DNA of 64,000 bases from NCBI RefSeq assembly GCF_910592395.1, contig NC_088314.1, forward strand, positions 14,632,001 to 14,696,000, given 5' to 3'. Positions 45,601-55,887 of the stretch are shown piece by piece. Position 1 is the stretch's first letter. Every line of letters begins with the position of its first letter. The notes under the pieces are model-generated. The model did not search any database. It was not told the origin of the DNA and saw only the letters and a program-made list of their open reading frames with translations. The position numbers and the translations under genes were made by a program. The stretch is from Lineus longissimus. Its lineage: Eukaryota; Nemertea; Pilidiophora; Heteronemertea; Lineidae.

Positions 45601-48600
45601 GCTAGGAGAACCCACCATAAAAATGTTATTGAAAACGAAGCACTAAAAATAAGCAAGATATTGCACTTCTTACTTTTTCCATTATGGCCCCCTGGTGGCC
45701 GAATAAAGAATCAGATCGGGCCAAAATTCGGCATCAGAGGTTATCTGATGTAGGGGGTTATATGCACCAAGTTTCAAGTTCATAGCTTTACTGGTTAAGA
45801 AACGTGCCATAGTTTACACTCTAACGGCCAATTTACGCCATATGACCTCTGTGACCTTGAAAAGTAGGTCAAATTGAAAAACCCGTATGATATGTGATGT
45901 ATTCTTCCTAAGAGTACCCACCATAAAAATTTATTCGAAAACGAGTCACTTATAAGCGAGATATTACACTTTTTAGATTTCCACTTTTGGCCCCCTGGTG
46001 GCAAAGTTGAGAATCAGATCAAACTGAAATTCAGCACCAGAGGCTATGTGATATAGGGGGTTATATGTACTAAGTTTCAAGTTCATAGCTTTAGTGGTTA
46101 AGAAACGTGCCATAGTTAACACTCTAACGGCCAATTTACGCCATATGACCTCTGTGACCATGAAAAGTAGGTCAAATTAAAAACCCGTATGACATAAGAT
46201 GTATATTTGCTATGAGTACCTACAACAAAAGTTTCATCGAAAACAAGTCACTAATAAGCGAGATATCACACTTTTTAGATATCGACATTTGACCCCTGGT
46301 GGCCAAGTTGATAATCAGATCAGACCGAAATTCAGTGTCAGAGGTCACCTGACCAGGGGGTGCTGTGTACAACGTTTCAAGTTCATAGCCCTAGCGGTTA
46401 AGAAACGTGCCACTGTTTCTGAAACAGGATACGACGGACGACGACGACGACGACGACGACAATGACGACGCCGCCGCCGCCGCCGACGGACACAGCGCTA
46501 TCGTATAGACTCCCCTTACGGTGAGCCAAAAAAGATATAGGTCTTTGTGACCTTGACCTTCACCTCCAAATCAATAGGATACTTTGGGCCTATATGAGTG
46601 ACCTACAAACCAGGTTTCGTTAATATATTAATCGACAAGTTTAGAAGTCACGAGGGCAATGAAAAGTTTATTGAAAATAGAAATAGGTCTGTGTGACCTT
46701 GACCTCTGACATTTTGACCTCCAAATCAACAGGCTTTCTCGAGCCTTTACTAGTGCCCTACAAACCAGGTTCAGTGAATAGATATGATATAGAGTACTTG
46801 CATGGAGAATGCAAAGTTAGTGGAAAATAGAAATGGGTCATTGTGACCTCGACCTTTTGACCTCTAAATCATTAGGTTTAGGGACCATACTACAATACTA
46901 GTGACCTACAAATCAGGTTTGGTGAATATAGATGAACTAGCAGGTATCCGTCAATTGACGGGATAACCTTACATGTAACTGTGTCAACAGTAAGTAATGA
47001 GGTAAATCATGTAATTATTAAAATAATTATTTTTTAATGTTGTCCTGCATACATTGCATAACTTCAGGGCATCAAAGTTGCAGAGTAACATATTGGACCG
47101 CGGTAGAAACAGGGTGTCTCCTTAACCCTTTAGCGACGAGCGGCCGGTTTTCTGGCCTTTGCCCCCGTGAGCTATATCCCAAGGTCCTGGGGCGCCCCCG
47201 AAAACTTGCTGTATGGCTGCAAAAACCAGCGGCCGGTTTTCCGGCCGATAGTACCATGCCTACAATACCGAGCGGCACCAAAACCGGCCGCAAAATGTTT
47301 CGGTGTTGATTGCTTGTTGCCTAATTACCACCTCGACTAATGAGCGGCCGCGGCCGATTTTCCAGCCGCTCGTCCTGTGGGACACGTGACCTCCAGGACC
47401 TCAGTAGCCAAAGAATAAAGGCTGACAAGGAACAAATCCTCCGCCATATCGCAAGAGTATCGATTCAAACGCGTGCTTGTGCGACACTGTACATTCATCC
47501 CAGACAATCAAATCAGTTTGTTTCAGTAGCTTGCCTAGGCCTGATCCATTTCTGATATTGCATGTAGGGATCTCAGTAGATGCAAGATCGAGTGGCAACT
47601 TGACTGCCGAGCGTGCTGTCTTATCACATTTGAGGAGGGTAGCTGCAAAACCTGATGGCAATTCTGACTTTTGCATTATTTGAGTAGGCCGATGCGCCGG
47701 CGCAATAATTTGCAGTAGGGAGTTTTTGCAAATCACCCGAAACGCCAACGTGAATGCCTATCTCACTGTTCGACCTCCCGATTACAATGCCAAACAATGG
47801 GATAGCCATTCACGTTGACGTTTCGCGAAAACTCCCTAGTTTCGCCGAACCCGTTATGCTAAGTAATGATGTCACAAGGAAGGTGATGCACCAAAAGCAA
47901 TGTAATGATGTCACAACGGATGACGTAATGAATTGCGCGGTTGACGTTGCCATGCGACGTGCCGGTGATGAATGACGTCACACGTGTAGAATGTTGACTT
48001 GTCGATCAAAAAACCTTTCAAAGATCACTTTCGGTGCAGTGAATTAGAAAACTAAATGGCCTTTAACCTGGTTGGTGGTATAATGGATACATTGATACCT
48101 CATTCGACATGGGTGGTGCGACGATACGGGAGTTTACCCCGGACAACGGTATGCACCTTACTGCTTTATGTATGTATCTAGATTAGAATTTGAGTTATCG
48201 CCCGTGCAATGAAAAGACAGACGGACACGTTGACAGACAGATGGACACAAGGGTGCAATTCCATACTACGTCTCGCAAGGAGCGGGTGTATAAAAAGCTG
48301 TACTAGTATTGAGACCAGATATAGGCTTCAACAGGAGCAGCCTAAGGACATACCAAAATTTGGCATGGGAGTTCATATGATCTGGAGATGCAGTTTCCGG
48401 GCAGTAGGTAGCCCATGGTAAAGTAGCCCTGCTTAAATACTAGTATCTCTTTCCAAAGTGCAATGAGTAAAAACAAAAACAAATTTATTTGCAGAGACCG
48501 TCAGAGGCATATTTCAGGATGCTGGAAAGTCAAACGAATGGTTCGACCACATAATATGGGGGAAATGCAGGGAATCAAGTGGACAGATGTGCAAATCACT

Positions 48601-48658
48601 TCGATTGAAAGCTGAGAATAAGAAGAAAGGTAAACAGGTAAAAAAGGTACACATTTAA
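36626..48658 (+). CDS. BEN-domain protein gene, five exons over 12 kb, frame broken in the BEN domain
   Basis: Exons are 36,626-36,892, 41,222 (or about 41,236)-41,335, 41,710-41,779, 44,892-45,088 and 48,495-48,658. Exon 1 (89 codons, MDKRKKKSKTTYVCVRW) holds a compact domain with IKWYKKKWNATFIGNEDDVP that I do not know by name. Exon 2 is basic (CKRKRLTPKR, a likely nuclear signal). Exons 4 and 5 give the two halves of a BEN domain: APWLARSLVRVVFGLEVL and TVRGIFQDAGKSNEWFDHII with CKSLRLK. BEN proteins bind DNA or act in chromatin repression. Exons 1-4 are phase-compatible, but exon 4 meets a TAA at 45,083 and its good donor (AAAGC|GTGAGT) gives the wrong phase for exon 5. A one-base loss or two-base gain near 45,070-45,083 would explain both. 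Confidence 0.65.
38431..39030 (+). CDS. Helitron-associated ORF upstream of Rep-helicase
   Basis: A 199-codon frame starts at an ATG directly after a CTTTCTTCCAG acceptor. The N-terminal half is helical (VALIKHLSSLQKTVNNKLMD). The rest has low complexity, rich in A, T, P and S with a (CCG)n-encoded alanine run, then an acidic end. It lies just before the Rep-helicase N terminus, in the same orientation and with the same A/C-rich composition, so it probably belongs to the same Helitron. I recognise no domain. It sits within an intron of the BEN gene. Confidence 0.5.
   Translation: MSSNQMPPHCRIVALIKHLSSLQKTVNNKLMDIQVKSWTGTPSNQLDFHSLGAQFNLSLNAALINANLLKDNLIADNKRKGNPKSTPTAKKVCYTTKPQPPKAAAAAATATTSLKATTLATPQLTQSPSYAVPDAAAMRPTIPSPSSTPTASQDLWDEVDDDTLSQSFDDTLNSTDFSMISTPIKNEDEAASGKAAPKD
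39280..40166 (+). pseudogene. Helitron Rep-helicase, N-terminal fragment
   Basis: The frame around 39,373 carries NIQCRHCKAVKFKGETPG and CCNNGKLKLPEHPTPP, the zinc-binding N terminus of animal Helitron proteins. After an in-frame TAG at 39,607 it continues with YTIQGQVCHRIGDLYPD, IHEDKTPQKEHPRRYNAPSG, RDIILHQRSGHLQHISELH and YDALQYPILFPYGTDGY, the start of the helitron-helicase-like domain. Around 39,280 a frameshift is likely. At about 40,166 the match ends inside another repeat, before the HUH nuclease and helicase motifs. This is a dead 5' fragment. Confidence 0.85.
40167..41215. mobile_element. Insertion with GGTGGTCG-repeat ends
   Basis: It interrupts the Helitron at its left side and ends just before BEN exon 2. 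Both ends are rich in GTGGTCGCGTTAGCGGGGTG-like units (40,170-40,215 and 41,020-41,205), and the right boundary reads GGGGTTCCACTG. No open frame is convincing. An hAT-like terminus (CAGTGGAACC in reverse) is possible, but the matching left terminus is not seen. Confidence 0.45.
41400..41690 (+). repeat. Short tandem-monomer element with terminal hairpin
   Basis: A single degenerate monomer ends in AGCTCACCAAGGTGAGCGACGAGCTAAAA, related to the terminal palindrome at 12,390. It lies in the intron between BEN exons 2 and 3. Confidence 0.6.
41960..43379. other. BEN-gene intron 3, no recognisable feature
   Basis: The frame after the acceptor at 41,867 stops at 41,957 and is not needed for the gene. 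The remaining sequence shows only short open frames. Confidence 0.4.
43380..44240. repeat. Degenerate tandem monomers of the GGCCCCCTGG family
   Basis: Three loose ~130-bp units containing TTTTGGAGTATTAGGACTT and GGCGGCCATATTGG occur up to about 43,810. A GACCTCTGTGACCTTGA monomer and a short ACG tract follow (to about 44,240). It is within a BEN-gene intron. Confidence 0.6.
44620..44641. repeat. Poly-C run
   Basis: About 20 consecutive cytosines; a length likely to vary or be misread. Confidence 0.9.
45130..46520 (+). repeat. Tandem-monomer element, four ~310-bp monomers
   Basis: Monomers each have GACCTCTGTGACCTTGAAAA, GGCCCCCTGGTGGC and AAGAAACGTGCCA. An (ACG)n/(GCC)n tract lies at 46,435-46,490 and the end reads GGTGAGCCAAAAA. 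It is nearly the same as 61,107-62,076, which lacks one monomer. Confidence 0.85.
46530..46950. repeat. Second monomer type, about three units
   Basis: Units of about 150 bp contain GTGTGACCTTGACCT and ACCTACAAACCAGGTT. They follow directly on the previous element. Confidence 0.6.
47122..47400. mobile_element. Possible piggyBac-like end
   Basis: TTAACCCTTTAGCGACGAGC looks like a TTAA target followed by a CCCTTT piggyBac-type terminus. Several GCGGCCGGTTTTC units follow. No matching right end or transposase is in the window. Confidence 0.4.
47718..47836. repeat. 119-bp MITE with TA target duplication and GGGAGTTTT ends
   Basis: Inverted arms of about 45 bp (GGGAGTTTTTGCAAATCACC at the left) contain ACGCCAACGTGAATG and its complement, and TA flanks each side. 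The terminal GGGAGTTT is shared with the MITE at 21,628, but the inner sequence differs. It is within the last BEN-gene intron. Confidence 0.75.
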
Positions 48659-49233
48659 AATTGGAAAATGTAAATTAAAGTATATACATTCTTTATAAGG
48701 CCACAACAATTTAATTCCTTGGATAGCATGGGATCAGGAAACATTTTCCTGGTCATCATATGGGGGAAAACACTTTGAGCAAATGTCACTCCATTTTGCA
48801 AGGCATATGTGTACATCTATTTAAAAAGTGAATTAAGGAACATAGACCCTACACAAAACTAGAGCTGGCTACTGCCAGCGAACTCTCTGCCGAATTAATA
48901 TCTGGGGGTACCTGCTATGTTGACAGGAAGTTTTTGGGGCATGGTTTTGAGGGAGGTACGTGCACTTATGTACATTTGGGATAGGTGATGACCACAAAAT
49001 GAGTCTAAGATGAAGATGTTTATCGAAAATGTCTATCGAAAATAGTCCGGCTGGCACTCAGTGCTGCAACGATTTAGCAGGTCACAAAAATCTAGTTTTC
49101 TGGGCGGGCGAAAGTACAATATCCGAACAAAACACAACATATAAAGGCTATTTTATTAAAAGCACAGTCTAGGCATAAAGAATATTTTGTACAGACTATT
49201 TTCATGCGAAATGTTTCGAGTATCGCGGACATT

Positions 49234-49275
49234 AGAGAGGTTGCGAACCGTCCCCACTCCCACTCCCACTCCGAG
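49234..49275. repeat. 42-bp terminal-repeat-like sequence, left
   Basis: From AGAGAGGTTGCG to the CCCACT triplets and CCGAG, it is the reverse complement of 60,273-60,314 with one mismatch. See the findings. Confidence 0.8.
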
Positions 49276-49599
49276 TTCAACTCGAGTCGTTCTCGGAACT
49301 CGTGACGTCGAAAAGTAGGTTGCGCGCACCAACGGGAACCGAGTTGGCGAGGTATGACTGCAGAATAGCCGGGACACCTGTGTATAAAAGATAGGGCAGT
49401 GTACATTTTGTACTGCGGGACAACAACACTGACTGAAAGTGACGCGTAGGAATCTTTTAACTCGTAAAAGTAGTTCGCCAGAAGTGCGCATGTCATGGGC
49501 ATGCCTCTTGCAAAAAATGTGTTGTCGTCGGTCGGGCAGAGTAGGCCGAGAGTCTTATAGTAGGTTGCTGGTCACGGGTTGCGGGTAGATGGTGGATAA

Positions 49600-49830
49600 G
49601 CTTATGCAAGTCTGAAGTGTTGTTCGGTTGATGGTTGATGGTCGACAGTCGGTTTTAACTTGTATGCCGACTGAAAGGTAAGGTAGATGGTCTATCGTCG
49701 ATACTACACTACAGTTTACTTGGAAGCATCTACTCACGGACAGCACGGTCGATGGTCGACTGGTCTACCCTATAGTCCAACGTTCGATTGTGAGGTTATT
49801 GGCGGTTGATGGTCGATCGTCAATACTTGG
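49600..49830. repeat. Interspersed GATGGTCGA motif cluster
   Basis: At least five spaced copies of GGTTGATGGTCGA-like words occur; their reverse complement clusters again at 54,065-54,340. Confidence 0.6.
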
Positions 49831-50859
49831 CTGGCTGTGCTGATTATCAGTATGCCGTAGCCTTAGTCTTAACTTTCCATTTTGATGGGGGTGCACCTAC
49901 ACGATAGGACCATGCATGCAGTAGACATTCCCGTTGGCGTTTCGTTGCCATGGCCGAATCCGACTTGGTGATTACGCATACTCGGGTGCATACTTAGCGT
50001 GAATTCACTGAATACCTCCATGTGTTCACCGATGGAGGTACCTCCATGGTTCACCTAATACTTGTGGATGACGTCCAAGATGTATGAATCAGTGAAATGC
50101 AGACCGCCGCCAGGAAAGTGTCAAACAGGAGAGAAGATACTTGAGAGTACCGGTGAAACATCTGTGGTTGGTTGTTCCCAATATTTCAGTGCCGTGTTTC
50201 CATACATTAGGCCTACAAAGCTAGAGAGACCACAACTTTTCAATAGGGGGAAAGACAGAAAAACGTCTTAATCTTTATTTGTCTGTTCCTAAATAAAGAG
50301 CGGAACACTCAAAACTGGAAACATTCCAAGACATTTCACCGGTACGCTGTTTAAATCTGTTAATATATATACTAGTAGATCTATACCAAAAAAGATAAAC
50401 AGTCAAGACGTGATGCGACTGCTTGGGTCCGATGATAATACCGTTGTGAATGACGATCTGTCAAACTTGCGAATCTTCCGTTTGATTGTCCTATACGTCA
50501 TGACGTCTGCGTGGTGTTGTGCGACGACATATTTCCCCTGCGACGACACCGTATGTTGTGATGTCGTGGCCAAGATGACGTGTGGTTGTCAGGGGTTCTT
50601 TTGCGCTTATTAATTAATTCATGATGATCTGGTTATAATTTATAATGATCAGGCTATAATGATGCGTATAGCGTACAGAATGATCCACCCAAAGATTGCT
50701 GTGTTGCCCACTAACTATGTTGTAGCCTATATTTAAAAATGGGTGACTCATTTTCATACTACTTCAATTTTCGTCACAGGATGTCCTTTTACAAGGTTAA
50801 GCTAACAGAATGAAAATCAGGTGAATTAGCGTGCCATAGTTAGGAATGAGTATATTTAC

Positions 50860-51990
50860 CATCGCTATCAGACCTGTACATTTCATTTATAAGGGCACTT
50901 GCTTCATCATTGAGTTCGTCGAAGATCTGTTGACCTTGTCTATCAAGAGTGTACGTCACACCTTCTTTGTTGACGTGATATATCTCCTTGAATGTCGCGA
51001 TGAAGTTTGAGACCCCCGAGTCCTTGAGTTTTCTCTGGTTACGTTTTATGTCGCATGATTTGTATCTCTTTGGTTTGCACACCATAAATAAAAACCTATC
51101 GAGGAAGCCATCGTTGCATGACGACATCTGCAATAGGTCGTTGAGGAATGGGACAGGTTGGATAGGAATAAAAACACACATGCTTGTGTTAGAAAACCCC
51201 CTCTCTCCTGACACGAGGTTAGTGCAATCTCCTTTGCCTCCCCACATTTTGCAGAAGAGTCCCCGTTCACCTTCACCTTTTGATTCTTTAAACCGAATTG
51301 CACTCATGATGTTTGTGCCTTCATCGGCAGTGATGATCCCGTACCCTTTGGCAAGCTTTTGGTGTGCTTGTAACCCGGCACTGGTGTATGTTTCCAGTTT
51401 TACGTTCAATGGTTCCTCGTCATCTTCTTTAAACGAGTCCAGTACAGATTCCAGGACCTTCCCAAAAACCATTGATTTACCACCGGAGGGGTCGCACACG
51501 TTGAAGATGTACGTGTTCAGCGTTGACGTCAGCCCATCTTCCATTAGGCGCACTCGTGACCTTGGTCCTGCAAAGGTTCCTGTCAGGGTTAACAATGCAG
51601 GCATGACCATATTGATGTTACAGCACTCGTCTATATCAAAGACTTCCAGCCAGTCTAGCACCTCCTTCATGGGCATCTCATTCCATGGTATCTTCTTCGC
51701 CCATGTTTGATTATACACTCTTTTGACTTCTTCTCGTCGAATCGTTTTTTTGGAGGCCATCTGGAATAACATGAAATAAAAGTTGGTAAAAACCAGAAAA
51801 CACTTAAACGTTGAGTAAAACAGAAAATGGATGTACCGCATTTGCGAATAATATATGTGAACCATTAAAATAAAATTGAAAGAAAACCGAAAAATCGAAG
51901 TCATATTTTTCTTAAATTCAAATCAATCAAGGCATGTAGGTACACAGGTGGAGTACAGTTCGACTTACCTTGATTGTTGCTCATTAAATG
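50860..51990 (-). CDS. DUF3987-like P-loop protein, 5' part (two exons seen)
   Basis: A short leader exon (about 51,990-51,969) ends at CAATCAAG|GTAAGT. The coding exon starts at its acceptor (TTATTCCAG|ATGG, 51,760) and runs 300 codons to a donor at 50,860 (GATG|GTAAAT). It has a Walker-A-like CDPSGGKS at residues 89-96, ITADEGT (a Walker-B-like DE at 146-147) and DGFLDRFLFM (217-226), the pattern of DUF3987 proteins, which resemble phage and plasmid helicase/primase accessory ATPases. I infer an ATPase; substrate and role are unknown. The rest of the gene is to the left and not resolved. It is transcribed away from the ISXO2-like transposase. Confidence 0.75.
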
Positions 51991-52015
51991 AATGAAACGT
52001 CCAGCTTTCCCGTCT

Positions 52016-52024
52016 CTTTATATA
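52016..52024 (-). promoter_or_regulatory. TATA box of the DUF3987-like gene
   Basis: On the minus strand the sequence reads GGGTATATAAAGAG about 30 bases before the inferred leader exon, in the right place for a TATA-driven start. Confidence 0.65.
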
Positions 52025-52452
52025 CCCTGTGGTATGTTGGGCTTAAATGCGCGTTGAGTTGACGCCCCAGATTTAAATTCATAAATCCCGCTTATAGTCC
52101 ACTCCAATTTCCATTTATTTTGGCGCTGTGAAAATACTTCTGTCTCTGTGATAACATTACTGTAAGAACATGTGCTGTGTGAAAAAGAGATGAGCGCATA
52201 AAAAATATTGTGTATATATATGTTCTTGGAAGAGGCATTAACTTTTGGGCATGGCCATAAATGTCAAGTATATACTGGGTAACCTTTAAAAAAGTTTCGG
52301 GAAGTAAATAAGCGAACAAGTGGAACCGAAATCAGATCAGAGTGTTTCCGTATTTAGGGTAGATTAAAGTTTGGTTTGGAGTTTGGGCCGATTCGAGTTA
52401 AGCAGCGATTGTCCAATGAATAAATTATGAGGACTATAAATTAAATAATGAC

Positions 52453-53343
52453 TTGCATGCTTTGGGAACAATTTTGTGGTGTATTGAATCGAAATTATTG
52501 GGAGAGCACCCTCCCATTTGTTGTGTGTGCAGCAACGCAATGTCTCTCGTAAAGGCAAAATGTTCCGACGGGTGGGAATGGTCATGCCAAAGGCGAATCA
52601 ATAAGAAAAAACATCATAGAACTCAGTCTATCACAAAAGGAAGCTGGTTTGAAAAGTCCAACCTAACAATTGCCGAAATTTTACGTTTAACGTATGCCTT
52701 CGCCCACAATTGGCCACAAAGTAACATGGCTCACGAATTCGGCTTTGCTGATCACACAACTACGGATTGGAGTAACTTTTTCCGGGAATTACTGACTGAG
52801 GTAACCATGAAGAACTGTTCTAAGATAGGGGGTGTAGGAGTAACCGTGGAGATAGATGAAAGTTTGTTTGGCCAAAGGAAATACCACCGAGGTCGCGTTG
52901 TAGAAGGACAGTGGGTGTTTGGGGGCGTAGAAAGGGGTAATAGAGGAAATATGTTCATGGTAAAAGTCGACAGACGAGATGCTGCAACTCTGATCCCTAT
53001 TATCCAGCACTGGATTCAACCTGGGACAACGATCATGAGTGACTGTTGGAGGGCATACATGTCACTCAATCAAAAGGACTTTCATCATTTGACTGTAAAT
53101 CACTCGGTCAACTTTGTGGACCCTGACAGTGGCGTTTGTACAAACACAATAGAAGGGTCATGGTTTCATGCTAAGAGAAGCTTACCGACATACGGCACCA
53201 GAAAGCATTTTTTGGAGTCTTATCTTGGTGCACACATGTGGCGGGTAAAAGTAAAAACCAGGAACTGTGATCCGTTCATCGAATTGTGTAAAGCTATTGG
53301 GCGGGAATACAGCTTTAGCACATGGGCTCTTCCGGCATTATAG
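52453..53343 (+). CDS. ISXO2/IS1595-type (Merlin superfamily) transposase
   Basis: A single-exon, 296-residue frame is full length for the family and has no breaks. The N terminus has a zinc-ribbon-like set (C23, C26, C37, C45), then a helical region (LTIAEILRLTYAFAHNW). The catalytic core has D135 in VEIDESLFGQRK, D197 in IMSDCWRAY and E234 in NTIEGSW (36 residues between the last two), as in DDE_Tnp_IS1595. No other ATG lies upstream in frame after the preceding stop. It is divergent from the DUF3987-like gene, about 460 bases from that gene's leader exon. I found no short inverted repeats close to it, so it may be domesticated or part of a larger element. Confidence 0.85.
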   Translation: MHALGTILWCIESKLLGEHPPICCVCSNAMSLVKAKCSDGWEWSCQRRINKKKHHRTQSITKGSWFEKSNLTIAEILRLTYAFAHNWPQSNMAHEFGFADHTTTDWSNFFRELLTEVTMKNCSKIGGVGVTVEIDESLFGQRKYHRGRVVEGQWVFGGVERGNRGNMFMVKVDRRDAATLIPIIQHWIQPGTTIMSDCWRAYMSLNQKDFHHLTVNHSVNFVDPDSGVCTNTIEGSWFHAKRSLPTYGTRKHFLESYLGAHMWRVKVKTRNCDPFIELCKAIGREYSFSTWALPAL

Positions 53344-53463
53344 AGTAATTACAGATAAATGGTATCTAATTGGGGATGTTTGAGCTATCAATCTCCGCGT
53401 TAAAGTAATAGCTAGTATACCCCCCCCCCCCCCCAATTTCGTGCTCTTAGTATAGGCCTAGTG

Positions 53464-53708
53464 GATGAGGTCAAGTCCCAGTGTTAGCTTGGTGTTACAC
53501 AAAGAAAGTGTTGAAAATTTGAGACTCTTCTGCTGGTTATATACCGTACCATCTAACACCAGGACTAAATGTGAATTCATAGTGTTAGGATGCTGCTCTA
53601 TCACGCTTTTGTGATACTAGTACTGGCCCCGTACCTCAACCCTAGCACCGAGTACATGATACAAGTTTCACACTAACACCAAGCTTAACACTGAGACTTG
53701 ACCTCAGC
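53464..53708. repeat. 245-bp MITE-like inverted repeat
   Basis: Left arm GATGAGGTCAAGTCCCAGTG and the right arm complement GCTGAGGTCAAGTCTCAGTG continue into AGCTTGGTGTTA on both sides, giving about 40-bp arms. The loop is non-coding. Confidence 0.75.
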
Positions 53709-55524
53709 CAATGTAGCCAAGTCGTTTTCATGGGACCACGTTCTATGGTACCAGGTGTGGTGGACAATGGTCCGTGTAGCCGAAATATTTAATTATGAAA
53801 CATCATTTTGAAAATGCTATTGACTAAAGAAGTGAAAAATGTTAGAGATTTATCCTGTGTACTATAATATAATACATTATGTATAACCAAATGACTACAT
53901 CTTTGAATAAATAAACATGATATATAGATTTAAATGTTAAAAAAATAATGAGTGGCAATGATCATGAGTCATCCTGAGGTTCAGCACTGACGACCGAACG
54001 TGTGCGAGGGAAGGAGGATACGACTGACTCTTGGTGGATTTTGGAGGATGGCCCTGAGTGTACTATCGACGATCGACCATCAACGCATACATGTACTATC
54101 AATGAAACGTTTGTTAACGATGACTCTCGATATTTGAGGGTGTACAATCGACGATCGACCATCAACCCATACTATCAATCAACCGTTTGTTAACGATCGA
54201 CCCTCGACCCCGTTTCCTAGAAATGGAAACCTCGTCCCCAGGCTTGTCAAACGAGGTTTGAACCGAATTACTTCTGGAATTGGGCTTATCCTTCCACCCC
54301 GCACTATGTTTGTATAATCGACGATCGACCATCAACTATTTAGTTGATGATCAGCTAATGCTGTCCCGGCTATAATGCAGTTAAGCCCTGAGTTGGGAGA
54401 CGTCATTCAGCCAGCCTGCGAGTCACACGGCCAAACTAGAAATCAAACAAATCAACGACGTATGAGAAAAAAAGTAAATAAAGCAGACGAAATATTCTAC
54501 AATTTTGGTGATTTACAGCTAGTAAAAAGCCGTTTCCTCTGTAGCATGTGCGTATTTCTATTGTAAAACTACAAATTACTTCAGTCCTAAGATAACTAGA
54601 TCCAAAAAGTACAGAGGGGAACAGAGTTTCAAACAAACCAACACGTAATGTACATGTGTACAATACACGCACAGTCAGTACACGGCCGTTCTACACAATT
54701 TTGAACACTTCAAAAACAACAAGTTTTCTACGTCTTTTACACAAAAAATCTTGTTACAACTTAGGTGACGTGCTAGAACAGTGTGTAAGTAGCATTACCA
54801 CATCGCGCCCGCATTCAGTCTTATCGCGACGTCACCAATCTAACACTGTATCATTGGATAGTGACGGATCTTTTCATCTATGTCTATCACTAAAATCGCC
54901 TGCACTATCTTGAACTCCACGGGAAAAAATAGGAAGTTTCATGTTTATTAAGCTGAGAAAGAGACCTTTCCAGTGATGCAAGACATGTCATAGAAAATTG
55001 TACAATAATCCATAGTAAAACCATTATTAAAACACGATACTCCTCAAAGAGCCGCGCAAATGACGCAATTTTCAAAAAGCGCCGTCAACGTTGCGTTTGC
55101 GGCTTTCTTCATTGTCGCACAAAAAATCCGACGTCTTCGGGGCTCCCCTGCTCCACTGGAACTTAAATAACCACGGAATTCCATGAGATACGTCATAGGC
55201 TCTTCTTAACCGATTAGAGGGGGGAAAATCCGCAAGATGCCGCAATAAGCGCGATGAAAATAGCTTCAGGGAATGCCGAGCTACGATTGTCCGGACCTAA
55301 ATAATGTTTCAAATTTTGCAAAATGCGTCCTGCGGTTGAAAAATAAACACAGTAAGTACATTTTTGAAATCATAAAGAACATGCACATTTAATTCGTTTT
55401 GAGGTGAAATAAACATTTTGAAGCGTATTTTGATCGTGAAGTTGGGATACCACCTTGAATTTTCATCGCATCCTGGATGACGCCGTTGTGCGGGCGAGTC
55501 TATTTTTGTATGAGCCGTGTCTCC
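53709..55524. other. Spacer with CGACCATCAAC motif cluster
   Basis: Two ~90-bp direct repeats with CGACGATCGACCATCAAC and ACGTTTGTTAACGAT lie at 54,065-54,130 and 54,150-54,205, and a third core at 54,318. No gene seen. Confidence 0.55.
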
Positions 55525-55590
55525 CGTGACGTCATTTTAGTCCATGACGTGGCATCGTTTCTTTCTTCTCATTGGACAGCATGTGGCAGG
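55525..55590 (+). promoter_or_regulatory. Candidate promoter of the transposase-like gene
   Basis: GTGACGTCATTTTAG, CATGACGTGG and ATTGG (an inverted CCAAT) occur within 60 bases, about 300 bases before the first exon that can be defined. Confidence 0.35.
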
Positions 55591-55887
55591 ATCGTAGGGA
55601 ATCTCCAGTAGGGAGGGGTGATGGCTGTTTATTCGAATCAATCAGCTGGAGGGGATTTCCCAGGATTTCTTTGTTGATAGTGATGGATTTCTGGGTTTTC
55701 CCCAGTACTTACTCTATTTATGCACAGGATACTTCGTTTTCATGCGGTTCTGTGCCTTTTGGCACACTAGCTAGGGTTTATCAAGGTGTTTCTTTGCAAT
55801 GAAGACAGACTAGGCCTACTTTTTATGCTATTCCTTACTGCCTTCACTATGTTTGTTTACACTTTGTCTTTTTTGGGTATTTTCCAG

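Larger units (their letters stand above)
48659..50859. other. Spacer between the BEN gene and the DUF3987 gene
   Basis: No gene is supported, although 3' exons of the minus-strand DUF3987 gene should lie here because its visible exon ends at a donor. A near-perfect palindrome (GGAGGTACCTCC) is at 50,033-50,044. Confidence 0.4.

Noticed and set aside
50988-51710. A 240-codon plus-strand frame
   Set aside because: It is antisense to the DUF3987-like exon, which has motifs, splice sites and a promoter.
52453-53343. Short Merlin-type terminal repeats next to the ISXO2-like gene
   Set aside because: I compared the sequence within a few hundred bases on each side by eye and found no inverted match that I could defend.
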